DNA of 64,000 nucleotides from the NCBI GenBank assembly GCA_963791905.1, contig CAWBTX010000002.1, positions 372,001 through 436,000 on the forward strand. The letters run 5' to 3'. Within the stretch, counting starts at the first letter, position 1. The number at the start of each line of letters is the position of its first letter. Shown piece after piece: positions 1-11,141 of the stretch. The notes beneath the pieces are model-generated. The model was not told where the DNA came from and ran no database searches. It saw nothing but the letters and a program-made list of their open reading frames with translations. This DNA comes from Gaiellasilicea sp963791905. Lineage in GTDB: Bacteria; Actinomycetota; Thermoleophilia; Gaiellales; Gaiellaceae. A program made the translations under genes and the position numbers.

Positions 1-217
1 GATCGGCGAGCTTGGCCTCCCGGTCGTGGAGCTCCCGTCGGGGGCCGGCCACGACGCCGGCATCCTGGCGGCGGCCGGCGTCCCGAGCGCGATGATCTTC
101 GTGCGCAGCCTGAACGGCGGCGTCAGCCACTCGCCCGACGAGCTCAGCTCGCCGGAGGACATTGCGCTCGCCGTCGACGCACTCGAGCGGACGCTCCGCC
201 GGCTCGCGACGGCCTGA
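1..217 (+). CDS. M20-family amidohydrolase, allantoate amidohydrolase type (C-terminal part)
   Basis: The window opens inside this gene; about 71 C-terminal residues are present. The segment SGAGHDAGILA followed by MIFVRSLNGGVSHSPDE is the C-terminal signature of the M20 allantoate amidohydrolase / N-carbamoyl-amino-acid hydrolase / ureidoglycolate amidohydrolase family, where the histidines belong to the dinuclear metal and substrate site. These enzymes release ammonia from a ureido carbon-nitrogen bond. The urate-degrading genes that follow favour allantoate or ureidoglycolate as substrate, but the fragment cannot separate the family members. Its TGA overlaps the next ATG (ATGA-type), so the two genes are probably one transcript. 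Confidence 0.8.
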   Translation, partial: IGELGLPVVELPSGAGHDAGILAAAGVPSAMIFVRSLNGGVSHSPDELSSPEDIALAVDALERTLRRLATA

Positions 218-821
218 TGCCGCTCCAGAATCGCGTCACACCGCTCGGCGACCTCATCGCCGTGCCGGAACGCGGGCTCGTCTACGGGAACCGCGGCTGT
301 CTCCACGACGACCAGGGGCGGATCCGCCGCCGCTACGCGCCGACGCTGGATCGCGTGCCGGCTCCGGTTCAAGGACTGGCACCGTGAGCCGCTGCTCCAG
401 CCCGGGAAGTTCACGGAGCTCTTCTTCCTCGACGAGGCGACCGCCTTCGCGGCCGGCCATCGCCCCTGCGCACTTTGCCGCCGCGAGGACTACGAGCGCT
501 TCGGCGAGCTCTGGCGGAGCCGGCCGGCGGAGCACGGCGCCGACGCGATCGACGAGCAGCTCCACCGCGAGCGGCTCGACGGGAAGCGTCGCCGCCTGCA
601 CGACGCCGACCTCGACGGGCTCCCGGACGGCGCCTTCGTCCTCCGCGGGCGAGCCCTGGCTCGTCCTCGGCGGGAGCTCCTCCGCTGGACGCCCGGCGGC
701 TACCGCGAGCGCGCGCCGAGGCCAGCGGCGCGGGACGCTGCTCACGCCGCCGTCGCTCGTCGCGATGTTCGCCGCCGGCTGGCACGGTGAGGTGCCGCTT
801 CTCCACGGGTCGGCCGCCTAG
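217..821 (+). CDS. Conserved hypothetical protein with CxxC motif (frameshifted)
   Basis: The ATG at 217 overlaps the stop of the M20 gene. The reading starts MPLQNRVTPLGDLIAVPERG and continues through NRGCLHDDQGRIRR, then FTELFFLDEATAFAAGHRPC with a CALC pair, and ends GWHGEVPLLHGSAA. Four shifts are needed to read it whole: near 341, 647 and 730 (one base gained each) and near 672 (one lost). Reassembled length is about 200 residues. I recognise it only as a conserved actinobacterial protein of unknown function; the CxxC could bind a metal. Its TAG shares the CTAG at 818-821 with the convergent gene. Confidence 0.6.
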
Positions 822-1224
822 GCTCGCGGAACGAGATCGCCTGCGCGCCCTCCCAGAGCGTCAGCCGGCCGAGCTCCTTCAGCTGCTCCTGGCCCTCGAC
901 GAGGGTCGCGAAGTGGTTCGCCCAGAGCTCGCCGGCCTTGCTCTTGAAGTGGCAGTAGCCGTACGGGAACAGCAGCTCGGTCTCGCTCTGGCCGCCCGGA
1001 TAGAGCGCCAGCTCGCCAGGATGCGGGTAGCTCGTCGCGTTCTCGGGGCCGATGCCGAGGTCGCGGTCGCCCCACGGGATCCAGTTCGACTCGCCGCTCC
1101 AGCGGCAGTGGATGATCCGGTCGTCGAGCGGGAGGATCGCCTTGAACGCGGCCACCGTCTTCGGCGCGAGCTCGTCCTCCCAGCGGGCGACGAAGCGGAA
1201 GCCGGCGGCCTCGATCTCGAGCAT
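818..1224 (-). CDS. DUF3830 family protein (cyclophilin-like fold)
   Basis: Starts MLEIEAAGFRFVARWEDELA and carries the family segment NWIPWGDRDLGIGPENATSY followed by PGELALYPGG and ELLFPYGYCHF. About 135 residues to the family's usual end near EGAQAISFRE. The frame then runs past a TAG lying one base out of phase at 818-820, so a one-base error at the extreme 3' end is likely. DUF3830 proteins adopt a small cyclophilin-like barrel and often lie near hydantoinase, allantoinase or purine genes; no reaction is established. It is the last gene of the leftward purine cluster. Confidence 0.7.
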
Positions 1225-1233
1225 GCCGGGAAC

Positions 1234-2398
1234 CTATCCTGCCGCCTGCGCCCACGCGACGAGCTGCGCGCGTTCCTCCTCGGTCATGCCGGTCGCGTTC
1301 CCGGGCGGCATCGCGTTCGCCCCGACGAGCCGCTCGATCGCGTCCGCCTGGGCCTCGAGTTGCGCCGCCGTCTCGAGTCGCACGCCGTTCGGCGCCGACG
1401 CGCCGGCGTGGCACGACTGGCAGCGCGCCTCTGCGATCTCGACGGCTTCGGCGTCGGAGACGGATCGTGCCGGAACCGGCTCGTCCGGCTCCAGCACGAA
1501 CGCGAGCGCGACGGCGCCGGCCGCCGCCGCGCCGAGAAGGTAGAGCGGCATCCGGCCGCCGTGCATCAGGTTGAAGAAGTGCCGGACGACGACGAGGATC
1601 GCGAAGATCGCGAGCAGCACGAGCCACGCGTGGTCGCTGCCGAAGGTGAGCGGGAAGTGGCCTGCGAGCATCGTGAAGACGACCGGCAGCGTCAGGTAGT
1701 TGTTGTGCACCGAGCGCTGCTTCGCCCGCAGCCCCGGCGCGGGATCCGGCTCGCGGCTCTCCTGCTTCGCGCGCACGAGCTCGCGGTGCGCCGGGATGAT
1801 CACGAGGAAGACGTTGGCGGCCATGATCGTGCCGAGGACGGCGCCGACCTGCAGATAGGCGGCGCGCGCAGTGAAGAGCTCGCCCGAGAGCCACGCGACG
1901 GCGACGACGAGGGCGGCCGTCGTCACCGCGACCGCGAGGTCGTCGTGCAGCACTCGGCAGGCGACGTCATAGACGAGCCAGCCGCCGACCAGCAGCAGTG
2001 CGGATGCGCCCACTGCCTCCCAGGTGGACAGGTCGGCGACGGACGGGTCGATCAGCCGCGTGTCTGCGTCCGACCAGTAGAGGAGGACGAGCAGCGCGAA
2101 GCCGCTCAGCCAGGTCGTGTAGGCCTCCCACTTGAACCAGTGCAGCGGCTCCGGCAGGACCCGCGGCGCGACCCGGTACTTCTGCGAGTGGTAGAAGCCG
2201 CCGCCGTGGACGCCCCAGTACTCGCCCGCGACGCCCTTGTCCAGGTCGGCGCGCTCGGAGGGCGGCGAGAGCCCGAGATCGAGCCGGATGAAGTAGAACG
2301 ACGCACCGATCCACGCAATGCCGGCGACGACGTGGAGGAAGCGGAGAACGAGGTCCGCGATCTCCCTCAGGTAGTCCGCGTCCAGCCTGCTCCTCCAT
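1234..2398 (-). CDS. puuD: Membrane urate oxidase with C-terminal cytochrome c domain (PuuD)
   Basis: Oxidises urate to 5-hydroxyisourate and is expected to pass electrons to the respiratory chain rather than directly to oxygen. The N-terminal part is a multi-helix membrane domain (VLRFLHVVAGIAWIGASFYF, GEYWGVHGGGFYHSQKY, NNYLTLPVVFTMLAGHFPLT, MHGGRMPLYLLG). The last about 90 residues contain the haem c motif CQSCH and a distal methionine candidate in NAMPPGN. This two-part architecture is typical of PuuD. The start is unclear: the frame runs in directly from uraD, and an ATG at 2398 lies one base out of phase. It is followed downstream by the DUF3830 gene. Confidence 0.88.
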
Positions 2399-2824
2399 CT
2401 GGCCCTCGCGATCGCGACCAGCTCGTGAACGGCGGTGTCGAGCTCCTCCTCCCGCGACCGCGCCAGCCGCTCCCGCAGCACGTCGAGGATCTCCGCCTTC
2501 GGCCGGCGGTTGACGAAGACGACGAAGCGGAAGCCGAACTTCTCCTCGTAGACCTGGTTCTGGTACGCGAGCTCCGAGAGGACGGCCGGGTCGGTGTCGT
2601 TGCCCTGCTCGGCGGCCGAGCGCTCGGAGAGGCCGGCTGCGAGCGCCGATCGCGGGGTGCGCGTTCAGCGCCTCGATCTTCTCGTCCTCGGAGAGGCCGG
2701 CGATCACCTCGCCGGCCCGCTCGAGCGGGTGCTCGACGCCGGCCAGCCGCGCGACGAGCGTCGTACGGCCCTCGAAGAGCTCGGCGAGCTCGTCGGCGCT
2801 CAGCTGCCGCGGTAGCTCGCGCAC
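2395..2824 (-). CDS. uraD: 2-oxo-4-hydroxy-4-carboxy-5-ureidoimidazoline (OHCU) decarboxylase
   Basis: Converts OHCU, produced by UraH, to S-allantoin. The reading begins around a GTG at 2824 (LSADELAELFEGRTTLVARL), passes ALNAHPAIGAR with the catalytic-loop histidine of the family, then AAEQGNDTDP, LAYQNQVYEEKFGFRFVVFV, NRRPKAEIL and ELDTAVHELVAIA. A single-base frameshift near 2640 separates the two halves. About 140 residues, slightly short for the family (usually about 160). The 3' end merges with puuD, so either the stop has been lost to an error or the genes overlap. Confidence 0.85.
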
Positions 2825-3090
2825 CCGTACGGGAGAGACGAGGAGCGGGACGTGGTAATGGCCGTCCTCGAGCTCGACCTCGAGCTCGACGCGCCGGAAG
2901 AACGGCGAGGGCGGCCTGAAGGCGATCCGGTAGAGACCCGGCTCGAGCCCCTCGGCGAGGCGCGGCGCGGCCGTCCGCGTCGGTCTGGCTCGTTGCGAGG
3001 ACCTCGTCGCCGCGGCGACACCTCGACCTCGACGCCGCTGGCCGGCCGGCCGGCGCCGGTGTCGAGCACGTGGGTCGAGAGCGAGATCAC
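2800..3090 (-). CDS. uraH: 5-hydroxyisourate hydrolase, transthyretin-like
   Basis: Hydrolyses 5-hydroxyisourate from PuuD to OHCU for UraD. GTG start at 3090 giving ISLSTHVLDTGAGRPASGV, with the family N-terminal His in STHVLD; middle part GLYRIAFRPPSPFFRRVELE; then GHYHVPLLVSP and the diagnostic C-terminal YRGS just before TGA at 2800-2802. Three phase changes are needed (near 3000, 2960 and 2825). Total about 96 residues, compact for the family. Its end overlaps the start of uraD. Confidence 0.88.
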   Translation of the reverse strand: MISLSTHVLDTGAGRPASGVEVEVSPRRRGPRNEPDRRGRPRRASPRGSSRVSTGSPSGRPRRSSGASSSRSSSRTAITTSRSSSLPYGCASYRGS

Positions 3091-4418
3091 GGCTGGAATC
3101 TTCGCGCCTGCGCCCGATGGAGCCGCGCGATCTCTGCCTCGTCGGCGCGGGCGAGGGCGCCGTCGTCGACGACGAGCTCGCCGCCGACGTACAGCCGCTC
3201 GACCCGATGCGGCGCCGAGAAGACGAGCCCATCGACCGGGTCGGCAGCGCCGCCGAGCTCGAGCCCGTCGAGCGACCAGACGGCGAGGTCGGCGCAGCGC
3301 CCGGGCGCGATCACGCCGATGTCGTCCCGCGCGAGCACGGCCGCGCCGCCGCGCGTCGCGAGCGCGAGCGCCTCGCGCGAGGTCAGCGCCTGCGGACCGC
3401 CGCGCGCCCGCGCGACCAGCAGCGCCTGCTTGACGTCGAAGCAGAGATCGCCTCGCTCGTTCGACGCCGACCCGTCGACGCCGAGCCCGACCCGCACGCC
3501 CTCGTCGAGCATCCCGCGCACCGGAGCGATCCCCGCTCCGAGCCGGAGGTTCGAGGTCGGGCAGTGCGCGACCCCGGTGCCCGTGGCGGCGAAGCGGGCG
3601 ACCTCGGGCTCGGACAGGTGCACACAGTGGGCGCACCACACGTCGCCGGCGAGCCAGCCCAGGCCCTCCAGGTACTCGACCGGCGAGCAGCCGAACCGCT
3701 CGCGGCAGAACGCCTCCTCCTCGACGGTCTCGGCGAGATGGGTGTGCAGCTGCAAGCCGAGCTCCCGCGCGAGCTCCGCCGACTGCCGCATCAGGTCGCT
3801 GGTCACCGAGAAGGGCGAGCACGGCGCGACCGCGAGCTGCACACGCGCGCCCGGCCCGGTCTCGTGCAGGCCGGCGAGCCGCCGCGTGTCCTCGAGGATG
3901 GTGTCGATCGACTCGACGACCGAGTCCGGCGGCAGGCCGCCTTGCGACTCGCCGAGATCCATCGAACCGCGGGATGCGACGAGGCGGACGCCCAGCTCGC
4001 GCGCGGCCTGCAGCTCCGCCTCGATCAGCCCCTGCTCGCCGTGCGGGAAGACGTAGTGGTGGTCGAAGACGGTGCCGCAGCCCGAGAGGGCGAGCTCGGC
4101 CAGGCCGGTCCGCGCGGCCGCGTACTCAGCCTCGGCGTCGATGCGAGCCCACGTCGGGTAGAGCTCGACGAGCCACTCGAAGAGCGTCCCCTGCGGCGCC
4201 CGTGCCCGCGTCAGCGTCTGGTAGAGGTGGTGGTGGGTGTTCACGAGCGCCGGCGTGACGAGGGCGCCGCCGAGGTCGATCCGCTCGTCCGATTCCGGCT
4301 CTTCCCCCGCTCCGACCCCGACGACGAAGCCGCCGTCCACGTGCACCCAGCCGTCCTCCAGCTCGGTGCCCGCGTCGTCCATCGTGACGACGTACCCGCC
4401 TGTGAGCAGGGAAGACAT
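3087..4418 (-). CDS. Amidohydrolase, 8-oxoguanine deaminase / guanine deaminase-like
   Basis: A 443-residue intact protein of the metal-dependent amidohydrolase superfamily. Visible metal site: NTHHHLYQ near residue 60, LQLHTHLAE, DVWCAHCVHL and GLGVDGSASNE. The arrangement and length match the 8-oxoguanine deaminase / hydroxyatrazine ethylaminohydrolase group, which deaminates purine or triazine rings. Position upstream of uraH-uraD-puuD and next to xanthine dehydrogenase supports feeding 8-oxoguanine or guanine into urate or xanthine; substrate choice is inferred. ATG at 4418, only 24 bp from the divergent GTG of xdhB, so the two promoters must overlap coding DNA or be leaderless. Confidence 0.85.
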   Translation of the reverse strand: MSSLLTGGYVVTMDDAGTELEDGWVHVDGGFVVGVGAGEEPESDERIDLGGALVTPALVNTHHHLYQTLTRARAPQGTLFEWLVELYPTWARIDAEAEYAAARTGLAELALSGCGTVFDHHYVFPHGEQGLIEAELQAARELGVRLVASRGSMDLGESQGGLPPDSVVESIDTILEDTRRLAGLHETGPGARVQLAVAPCSPFSVTSDLMRQSAELARELGLQLHTHLAETVEEEAFCRERFGCSPVEYLEGLGWLAGDVWCAHCVHLSEPEVARFAATGTGVAHCPTSNLRLGAGIAPVRGMLDEGVRVGLGVDGSASNERGDLCFDVKQALLVARARGGPQALTSREALALATRGGAAVLARDDIGVIAPGRCADLAVWSLDGLELGGAADPVDGLVFSAPHRVERLYVGGELVVDDGALARADEAEIARLHRAQARRFQP

Positions 4419-4442
4419 TGCGGCGGAGCGTATCTTTGTCGC

Positions 4443-5235
4443 GTGGAGGTGTTCACCCCGCGCACCCTCGACGAGGCGCTGCGGCTGAAGGCGGAGCGCT
4501 CCGACGCGCGCCCGATCGCCGGCGGCACCGACCTCCTCGTCGAGCTCAACTTCGACCGGACGCGGCCGGACGCGATCCTGAACCTGAACGAGGTGCCGGA
4601 GCTGCGCGGCTGGTCGGAGGACGACGGCACGCTTCGGCTCGGCGCCGGCCTCACCTACACCGAGGCGATGCGGGCGCCGCTCGCCGACCGGCTGCCGGCA
4701 CTCGCCGAGGCCTCCCGCACGGTCGGCTCGCCGCAGATCCGCAACCGCGGCACGATCGGAGGCAACCTCGGCACGGCGTCCCCGGCAGGCGACGCACTGC
4801 CACCGCTCCTGATCGAGGAGGCGCAGGTCGAGCTCGGCAGCGTCCGCGGCGTGCGCTCGCTGCCGCTCACGCGAGTTCCTGGTCGGGCCGAAGCGGAACG
4901 CGCTGGCCGACGACGAACTCGTGCTCGCGGTGCGTCTGCGGCCGAGCGGCCAGCCGCAGACGTTCATGAAGGTCGGCCCGAGGAACGCGATGGTGATCGC
5001 CGTCTGCTCGCTTGCGGTCGTCGCCGATCGCGAGCGCGGAGAGCTCCGCGCAGCGTACGGCTCAGCCGGTCCCGTCCCGGCTCTGGTGACGGTGCCGATC
5101 GACGAGCGAGAGCGTTTCGCCGACACGGTCGCTGCGGCCGCGACGCCGATCGACGACGTTCGCGGAACAGCCGCCTACCGGCGCCACGCGCTTGGCGTCA
5201 TCGCCCGCAGAGCGCTCGAGCGGTGTCTCGCGTGA
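4443..5235 (+). CDS. xdhB: Xanthine dehydrogenase FAD-binding subunit (frameshifted)
   Basis: Middle subunit of a three-part molybdenum hydroxylase carrying FAD. GTG start at 4443 (VEVFTPRTLDEALRLKAE); FAD motifs PIAGGTDLLVEL and TIGGNLGTASPAGDALP are plain. A one-base gain near 4870 (after SLPLT) breaks the frame; the reading resumes FLVGPKRNALADDELVLAV and ends RALERCLA. About 263 residues. Its TGA overlaps the GTG of xdhC (GTGA), indicating translational coupling. Confidence 0.88.
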
Positions 5236-5687
5236 AGATCACGATCACGATCAACGGCGAGCGCCACGAGGCCGACGTGTGGCCCGGCGAGAGCCTCTTG
5301 AACTCGCTCCGCGACGACTTCGGCTTCCCGGGCTCGAAGAACGCGTGCGAGCAGGGCGAATGCGGCTCGTGCTCGGTCCTGCTCGACGGCGAGCTCGTCT
5401 GCTCCTGCCTCGTCCTCGCCGCTCAGGCTGACGGCCACGAGGTAACGACGGTCGAAGGGCTGCGCGACGGCGACGAGCTCCACCGCGTCCAGCGCGCGTT
5501 CGTCGATGCGGGCGCCGTCCAGTGCGGCTTCTGCACTCCCGGCCTCGTCGTCGCGACGGCAGCGCTGCTCGAACGCGTGCCGAGCCCGTCCGACGACGAG
5601 ATCCGCGAGGCGCTCTCCGGCAACCTCTGCCGCTGCACGGGCTACGCGAAGATCTTCGACGCCGTCAGGCTGGCGGCCGCGCCGTGA
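5232..5687 (+). CDS. xdhC: Xanthine dehydrogenase 2Fe-2S subunit
   Basis: Small iron-sulphur subunit passing electrons from molybdenum to FAD. 151 residues. First (plant ferredoxin-type) cluster: NACEQGECGSCSVLLDGELV. Second cluster: QCGFCTPGLV and NLCRCTGYAKI. This is the standard eight-cysteine arrangement of the xanthine dehydrogenase / aldehyde oxidase / CO dehydrogenase small subunit. Adjacency to the FAD and molybdenum subunits and to urate genes supports xanthine as substrate. Symbols for the three subunits vary between systems. Confidence 0.9.
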   Translation: MKITITINGERHEADVWPGESLLNSLRDDFGFPGSKNACEQGECGSCSVLLDGELVCSCLVLAAQADGHEVTTVEGLRDGDELHRVQRAFVDAGAVQCGFCTPGLVVATAALLERVPSPSDDEIREALSGNLCRCTGYAKIFDAVRLAAAP

Positions 5688-5832
5688 GCGACAGGGCCAG
5701 AATGGACCGGCACCCGCCGTCGCCTGGGGCCGCGCGGTCCTGGGGGCCACCGCTCCTCCACCCCGCTGTGAGCGTATCGCCCGCAACGCCTGTCCTTTGC
5801 AACGAATCGGCCCCAAAAGCGCGCCAACTTCG

Positions 5833-8052
<2,220 letters not shown>

Positions 8053-8108
8053 CTTTCCGCGCGTACCTGGGTGAGGATCCTCCTCCAACCACGCGAGGAG
8101 GAGGGGGC

Positions 8109-8771
8109 ATGAACACACGATCGGCCCGGTGGGAGACGCTCGCAGGAGCAGGCGCGGTTCTGGCCTGGCTCATCGCCGTGCTCATCGTCGAGGGCTCGGG
8201 CGACACGGGCGACGAGAGTGCCGCCGACCTCTTGGCCTACTTCGAGGACCAGGAAGAACAGCTCTACTTCGGCGGGATCATCTTCTTCATCGGCTCCGCG
8301 CTCCTGATCTGGTTCGGCGGCGTGCTCCGTACGGCGGTCGCGGCGACGGGGCTCGACCGCCTGGCCTCGATCGTGCAGGCCTCGGCGGTCGCGGTTGCCG
8401 TCACGAGCATGGGCGTGATCGCGCCGCAGCTGGGAGCGGCGTTCGCGGCAGGCGAAGAAGACACGCCGCTCGCCGCTGAGGCCGCGCAGGCCCTCTGGTT
8501 CGCGGGCGACGGCTTCTTCATCGCCACCGGCGTCGCGGCGGCATCGCTCACCGCGGCCGTGGGGCTCGCGACATTGCGCGGCGGCGTGCTGCCGGCCTGG
8601 TTCGGCTGGCTCAGCTTGCTGGTCGCGGTCGCGCTCGTCCTGCCGTTCGTCGGCTGGGCGGCGGTGGTCTTCGTCATGCCTGCCTGGATCCTCATCGCGA
8701 CCTGGCTGCTCTGGAGCCGCGAAGGCACGAAGGAGGAGCCGGCGACGCCGGCCGAGCCGGCGCTCGAGTAG
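8109..8771 (+). CDS. Hypothetical polytopic membrane protein
   Basis: 220 residues with a strong Shine-Dalgarno purine tract just upstream of ATG 8109. Hydrophobic segments: LAGAGAVLAWLIAVLIVEG, YFGGIIFFIGSALLIWFGGV, a central VAVAVTSMGVIAP stretch, FFIATGVAAASLTAAVGLAT and LLVAVALVLPFVGWAAVVFV. An acidic loop (GDTGDESAADLLAYFEDQEE) follows the first helix. Probably six membrane passes. No family recognised; unrelated in appearance to the purine genes before it. Confidence 0.7.
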   Translation: MNTRSARWETLAGAGAVLAWLIAVLIVEGSGDTGDESAADLLAYFEDQEEQLYFGGIIFFIGSALLIWFGGVLRTAVAATGLDRLASIVQASAVAVAVTSMGVIAPQLGAAFAAGEEDTPLAAEAAQALWFAGDGFFIATGVAAASLTAAVGLATLRGGVLPAWFGWLSLLVAVALVLPFVGWAAVVFVMPAWILIATWLLWSREGTKEEPATPAEPALE

Positions 8772-8772
8772 C

Positions 8773-9228
8773 TCAGGTGCGGTAGAGCGCCAACCCGGCG
8801 CCGACCGCGAGCAGCCCCACACCGAGGATCCGCGGCCACGCGAGCTCGACGCGCTCGACGCCGAACAGCCCGAAGCGGTCGATCACGAGCCCCATCGCGA
8901 GTTGCCCCGCGATGAGGATCCCGATCGTCGCAGTCGCGCCGATCCGCGGCGCGCAGACGGTGATCGAGAAGACGACGAGCGCGCCCATCCCGCCGCCCCC
9001 GACCCAGTACCACCACGGGGAGCGGAACGCGGCGCCGAGGTCGCCGAAGCCGCCGCGGATCGCGAGCAGCACGGTGAAGGCGATCAGCGTCGAGAAGGCG
9101 AGGTTGGCGGCGAGCGCCTCCACGGTGCCGACGCGCTCCCCGAAGCGGCCCATCACGGCCACCTGAATCGAGCCCGCGAAGCCGGCGACGAGCGCCAGCG
9201 TGGCCGCTGCTGCCGTGGCTCCTCCCAT
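8773..9228 (-). CDS. DMT-superfamily small transporter (DUF606/YdcZ type)
   Basis: 151 residues, about five hydrophobic helices, beginning MGGATAAAATLALVAGFAGS and ending with a short basic tail. Length, the SIQVAVMGRFGERVG segment after helix 1, and SPWWYWVGGGGMGALVVF match the YdcZ/DUF606 half-size drug/metabolite transporters. Substrate unknown. Its stop lies two bases from the stop of the convergent membrane protein gene, so the 3' ends are almost abutting. Confidence 0.75.
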   Translation of the reverse strand: MGGATAAAATLALVAGFAGSIQVAVMGRFGERVGTVEALAANLAFSTLIAFTVLLAIRGGFGDLGAAFRSPWWYWVGGGGMGALVVFSITVCAPRIGATATIGILIAGQLAMGLVIDRFGLFGVERVELAWPRILGVGLLAVGAGLALYRT

Positions 9229-9273
9229 GTGACGAAGCTATACGCTCGGGCCTCTTCGAGCGAAGGAGGCGGT

Positions 9274-9555
9274 GTGGTCAGAGCAGTGGTTCAGTTCGAG
9301 CGCGAGCCCGAGGCGGAGCGGTATCAGCGGCACCTGGACGACTTCGTGAGCACGGTGCCGTGCAATGCGTTTCGCCACGGGCGCGCCATCGGATCGCCGT
9401 TCGGCGAGCCGCCGTTCGCGTACTACGCGGAGTTCGAGTGGGCCGACACCGACGCCTTCAAGGCCGCCACCCGGTCGGAGGAGTTCGCGGCGACCGGCAA
9501 GGACGCGATGGAGATGGGCATCCCCTTCACGGTTGCCTTCGTCGAAATCGAGTGA
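9274..9555 (+). CDS. EthD-domain protein
   Basis: 93 residues; GTG start at 9274 preceded by AAGGAGG. VVRAVVQFEREPEAERYQRH then FAYYAEFEWADTDAFKAA and a GMEMG-like end match the EthD/dimeric alpha-beta-barrel family, small proteins often near catabolic operons and presumed to handle ring cleavage or decarboxylation intermediates. Its TGA overlaps the GTG of the crotonase gene, placing it first in a four-gene rightward operon. The upstream divergent interval (9229-9273) contains a TATACG and an inverted CGCTCG/CGAGCG pair. Confidence 0.75.
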   Translation: MVRAVVQFEREPEAERYQRHLDDFVSTVPCNAFRHGRAIGSPFGEPPFAYYAEFEWADTDAFKAATRSEEFAATGKDAMEMGIPFTVAFVEIE

Positions 9556-10370
9556 CCGAGCTGTCCCAGCCGCGGCCGCTGCCGCCCGAGGAGCTCGGGT
9601 TCGAGCGGATCGTGTACGAGAAGACGCCGCCGCGCGCGACCGTGACGCTGAACCGCCCGGAGGTCCTGAACGCCTTCGACTTCCTCATGCTCCGCGAGCT
9701 CGCGCGGGCGTTCGAGGACGCCTCGTGGGACGACGAGATCCGCGTCGTCGTCGTGACCGGAGCGGGCCGCGCCTTCTGCGTCGGCGCCGACCTGCGGGCC
9801 TGGGGCGAGGATCTGCTGGGGAACTCGAAGGAGTACTGGAAGTGGTTCGGCGCCTTCAAGGACATGCATGACCGCCTCCGTGAGATCGGCAAGCCGACGC
9901 TCGCGCGGGTGCAGGGCATCGCCGTCGGCGGCGGCAACGAGCTGCAGATGGCGTGCGACCTCGCGGTCATGGTCGACGACGCGTTCATCCGCCACGTCGG
10001 GCTCGAGCACGGCTCGGTCCCGGCCGGCGGCGCGACGCAGTGGCTGCCGATCATGATCGGCGACCGCCGCGCGCGCGAGATGATCCTGCTCTGCGACGAG
10101 GTTCCCGCCGCCCAGGCGGCCGAGTGGGGCCTCGTCAACTGGGCCGTGCCGCGCGACGAGCTCGACGCAAAGGTCGACGAGGTCGCCGACAAGCTCGCGC
10201 GCAAGCTGCCCGAGACGACCCGCTACGCGAAGCAGCAGCTGAACTGGTGGCGCGACGTCTCGTGGCACGAGACGGTCGGCCACGCGCGCGACTGGCTCGC
10301 GCTCTCGATGCTCGGCGACGAGGCGCAGGGCGCGATCCGGCAGTTCCTCGAAAGGAGACCGAGTGACTGA
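9552..10370 (+). CDS. Enoyl-CoA hydratase/isomerase family protein
   Basis: 272 residues, intact, GTG start overlapping the EthD stop. Crotonase features: VTLNRPEVLNAFDFLML, oxyanion-hole loop GRAFCVGADLRAW, and GIAVGGGNELQMACDLAVM. The C-terminal half (GGATQWLPIMIGDRRAREMI) resembles crotonases annotated in aromatic-ring degradation. It could act on a ring-derived or fatty acyl-CoA; substrate not determinable. A second crotonase follows with 8 nt overlap. Confidence 0.82.
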   Translation: MTELSQPRPLPPEELGFERIVYEKTPPRATVTLNRPEVLNAFDFLMLRELARAFEDASWDDEIRVVVVTGAGRAFCVGADLRAWGEDLLGNSKEYWKWFGAFKDMHDRLREIGKPTLARVQGIAVGGGNELQMACDLAVMVDDAFIRHVGLEHGSVPAGGATQWLPIMIGDRRAREMILLCDEVPAAQAAEWGLVNWAVPRDELDAKVDEVADKLARKLPETTRYAKQQLNWWRDVSWHETVGHARDWLALSMLGDEAQGAIRQFLERRPSD

Positions 10371-11141
10371 GTCAGGCGAGGTGCTGACCGCACGCGACGG
10401 CGCCGTCCTCACGATCACGCTCAACCGCCCCGAGGTCTACAACGCCTTCAACGCGCCTCTCCACGCCCGCCTCGCCGAGGCGCTCGCGGAGGCGGCCGAC
10501 CCGACATCCGCGCGGTCGTGATCACAGGCGCGGGCAAGGGCTTCTGCGCCGGCCAGGACCTGAAGGAGTTCAGCGAGATGCCCGAGTCGATCCAGGAGCG
10601 GCTGGAGAAGACCTACCACCCGAACATCCGCGCCATCCGCGCGCTCGAGAAGCCGGTGATCGCGGCGGTCAACGGCCCCGTGGCGGGCGCGGGGCTCTCC
10701 CTCGCCTGCGCGTGCGACCTCCGCATCGCGGCCGACACCGCAACCTTCGTCCCGGGCTTCATCGGCATCGGCCTGATCCCGGACGCGGGCGGCTCCTACT
10801 TCGTGCGCCGACTGCTCGGCACGGCCCGCGCCTTCGACTGGATGACGACGAACAAGCGGCTGACGGCGGCCGAGGCCCACGCCTGGGGGCTCGCGAACGA
10901 GGTCGTCGAAGCGGGCGAGCTGGCCGCGCACGTCGCCGAGGTGGCCCGCACGTACGCCGAGCTGCCGACCCGCGGGATCGCCCTCACGAAGCGCCTCTTC
11001 GACCACGGCGACACGGCCACGCTCGAGGAGCAGCTCGCGCTCGAGGCGGAGCTCCAGCAGGAGGCGACGCAGACGGCCGACTTCGCCGAGGGCGTCGCGG
11101 CGTTCGCGGAGAAGCGGCCGCCGAAGTTCACCGGTTCTTGA
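10363..11141 (+). CDS. Enoyl-CoA hydratase/isomerase, PaaG-like (one-base deletion)
   Basis: GTG start at 10363 (VTESGEVLTARDGAVLTITL). The frame breaks at about 10500 where a CCC codon appears as CC; the reading resumes IRAVVITGAGKGFCAGQDLK. Oxyanion-hole loops GKGFCAGQDL and GPVAGAGLSLACACDLRIAA, plus FIGIGLIPDAGGSYFVRRLL, are typical of the PaaG epoxyphenylacetyl-CoA isomerase branch. About 259 residues. A role in phenylacetate degradation is plausible because paaABCD lies 14 kb away, but simple beta-oxidation cannot be excluded. Confidence 0.78.
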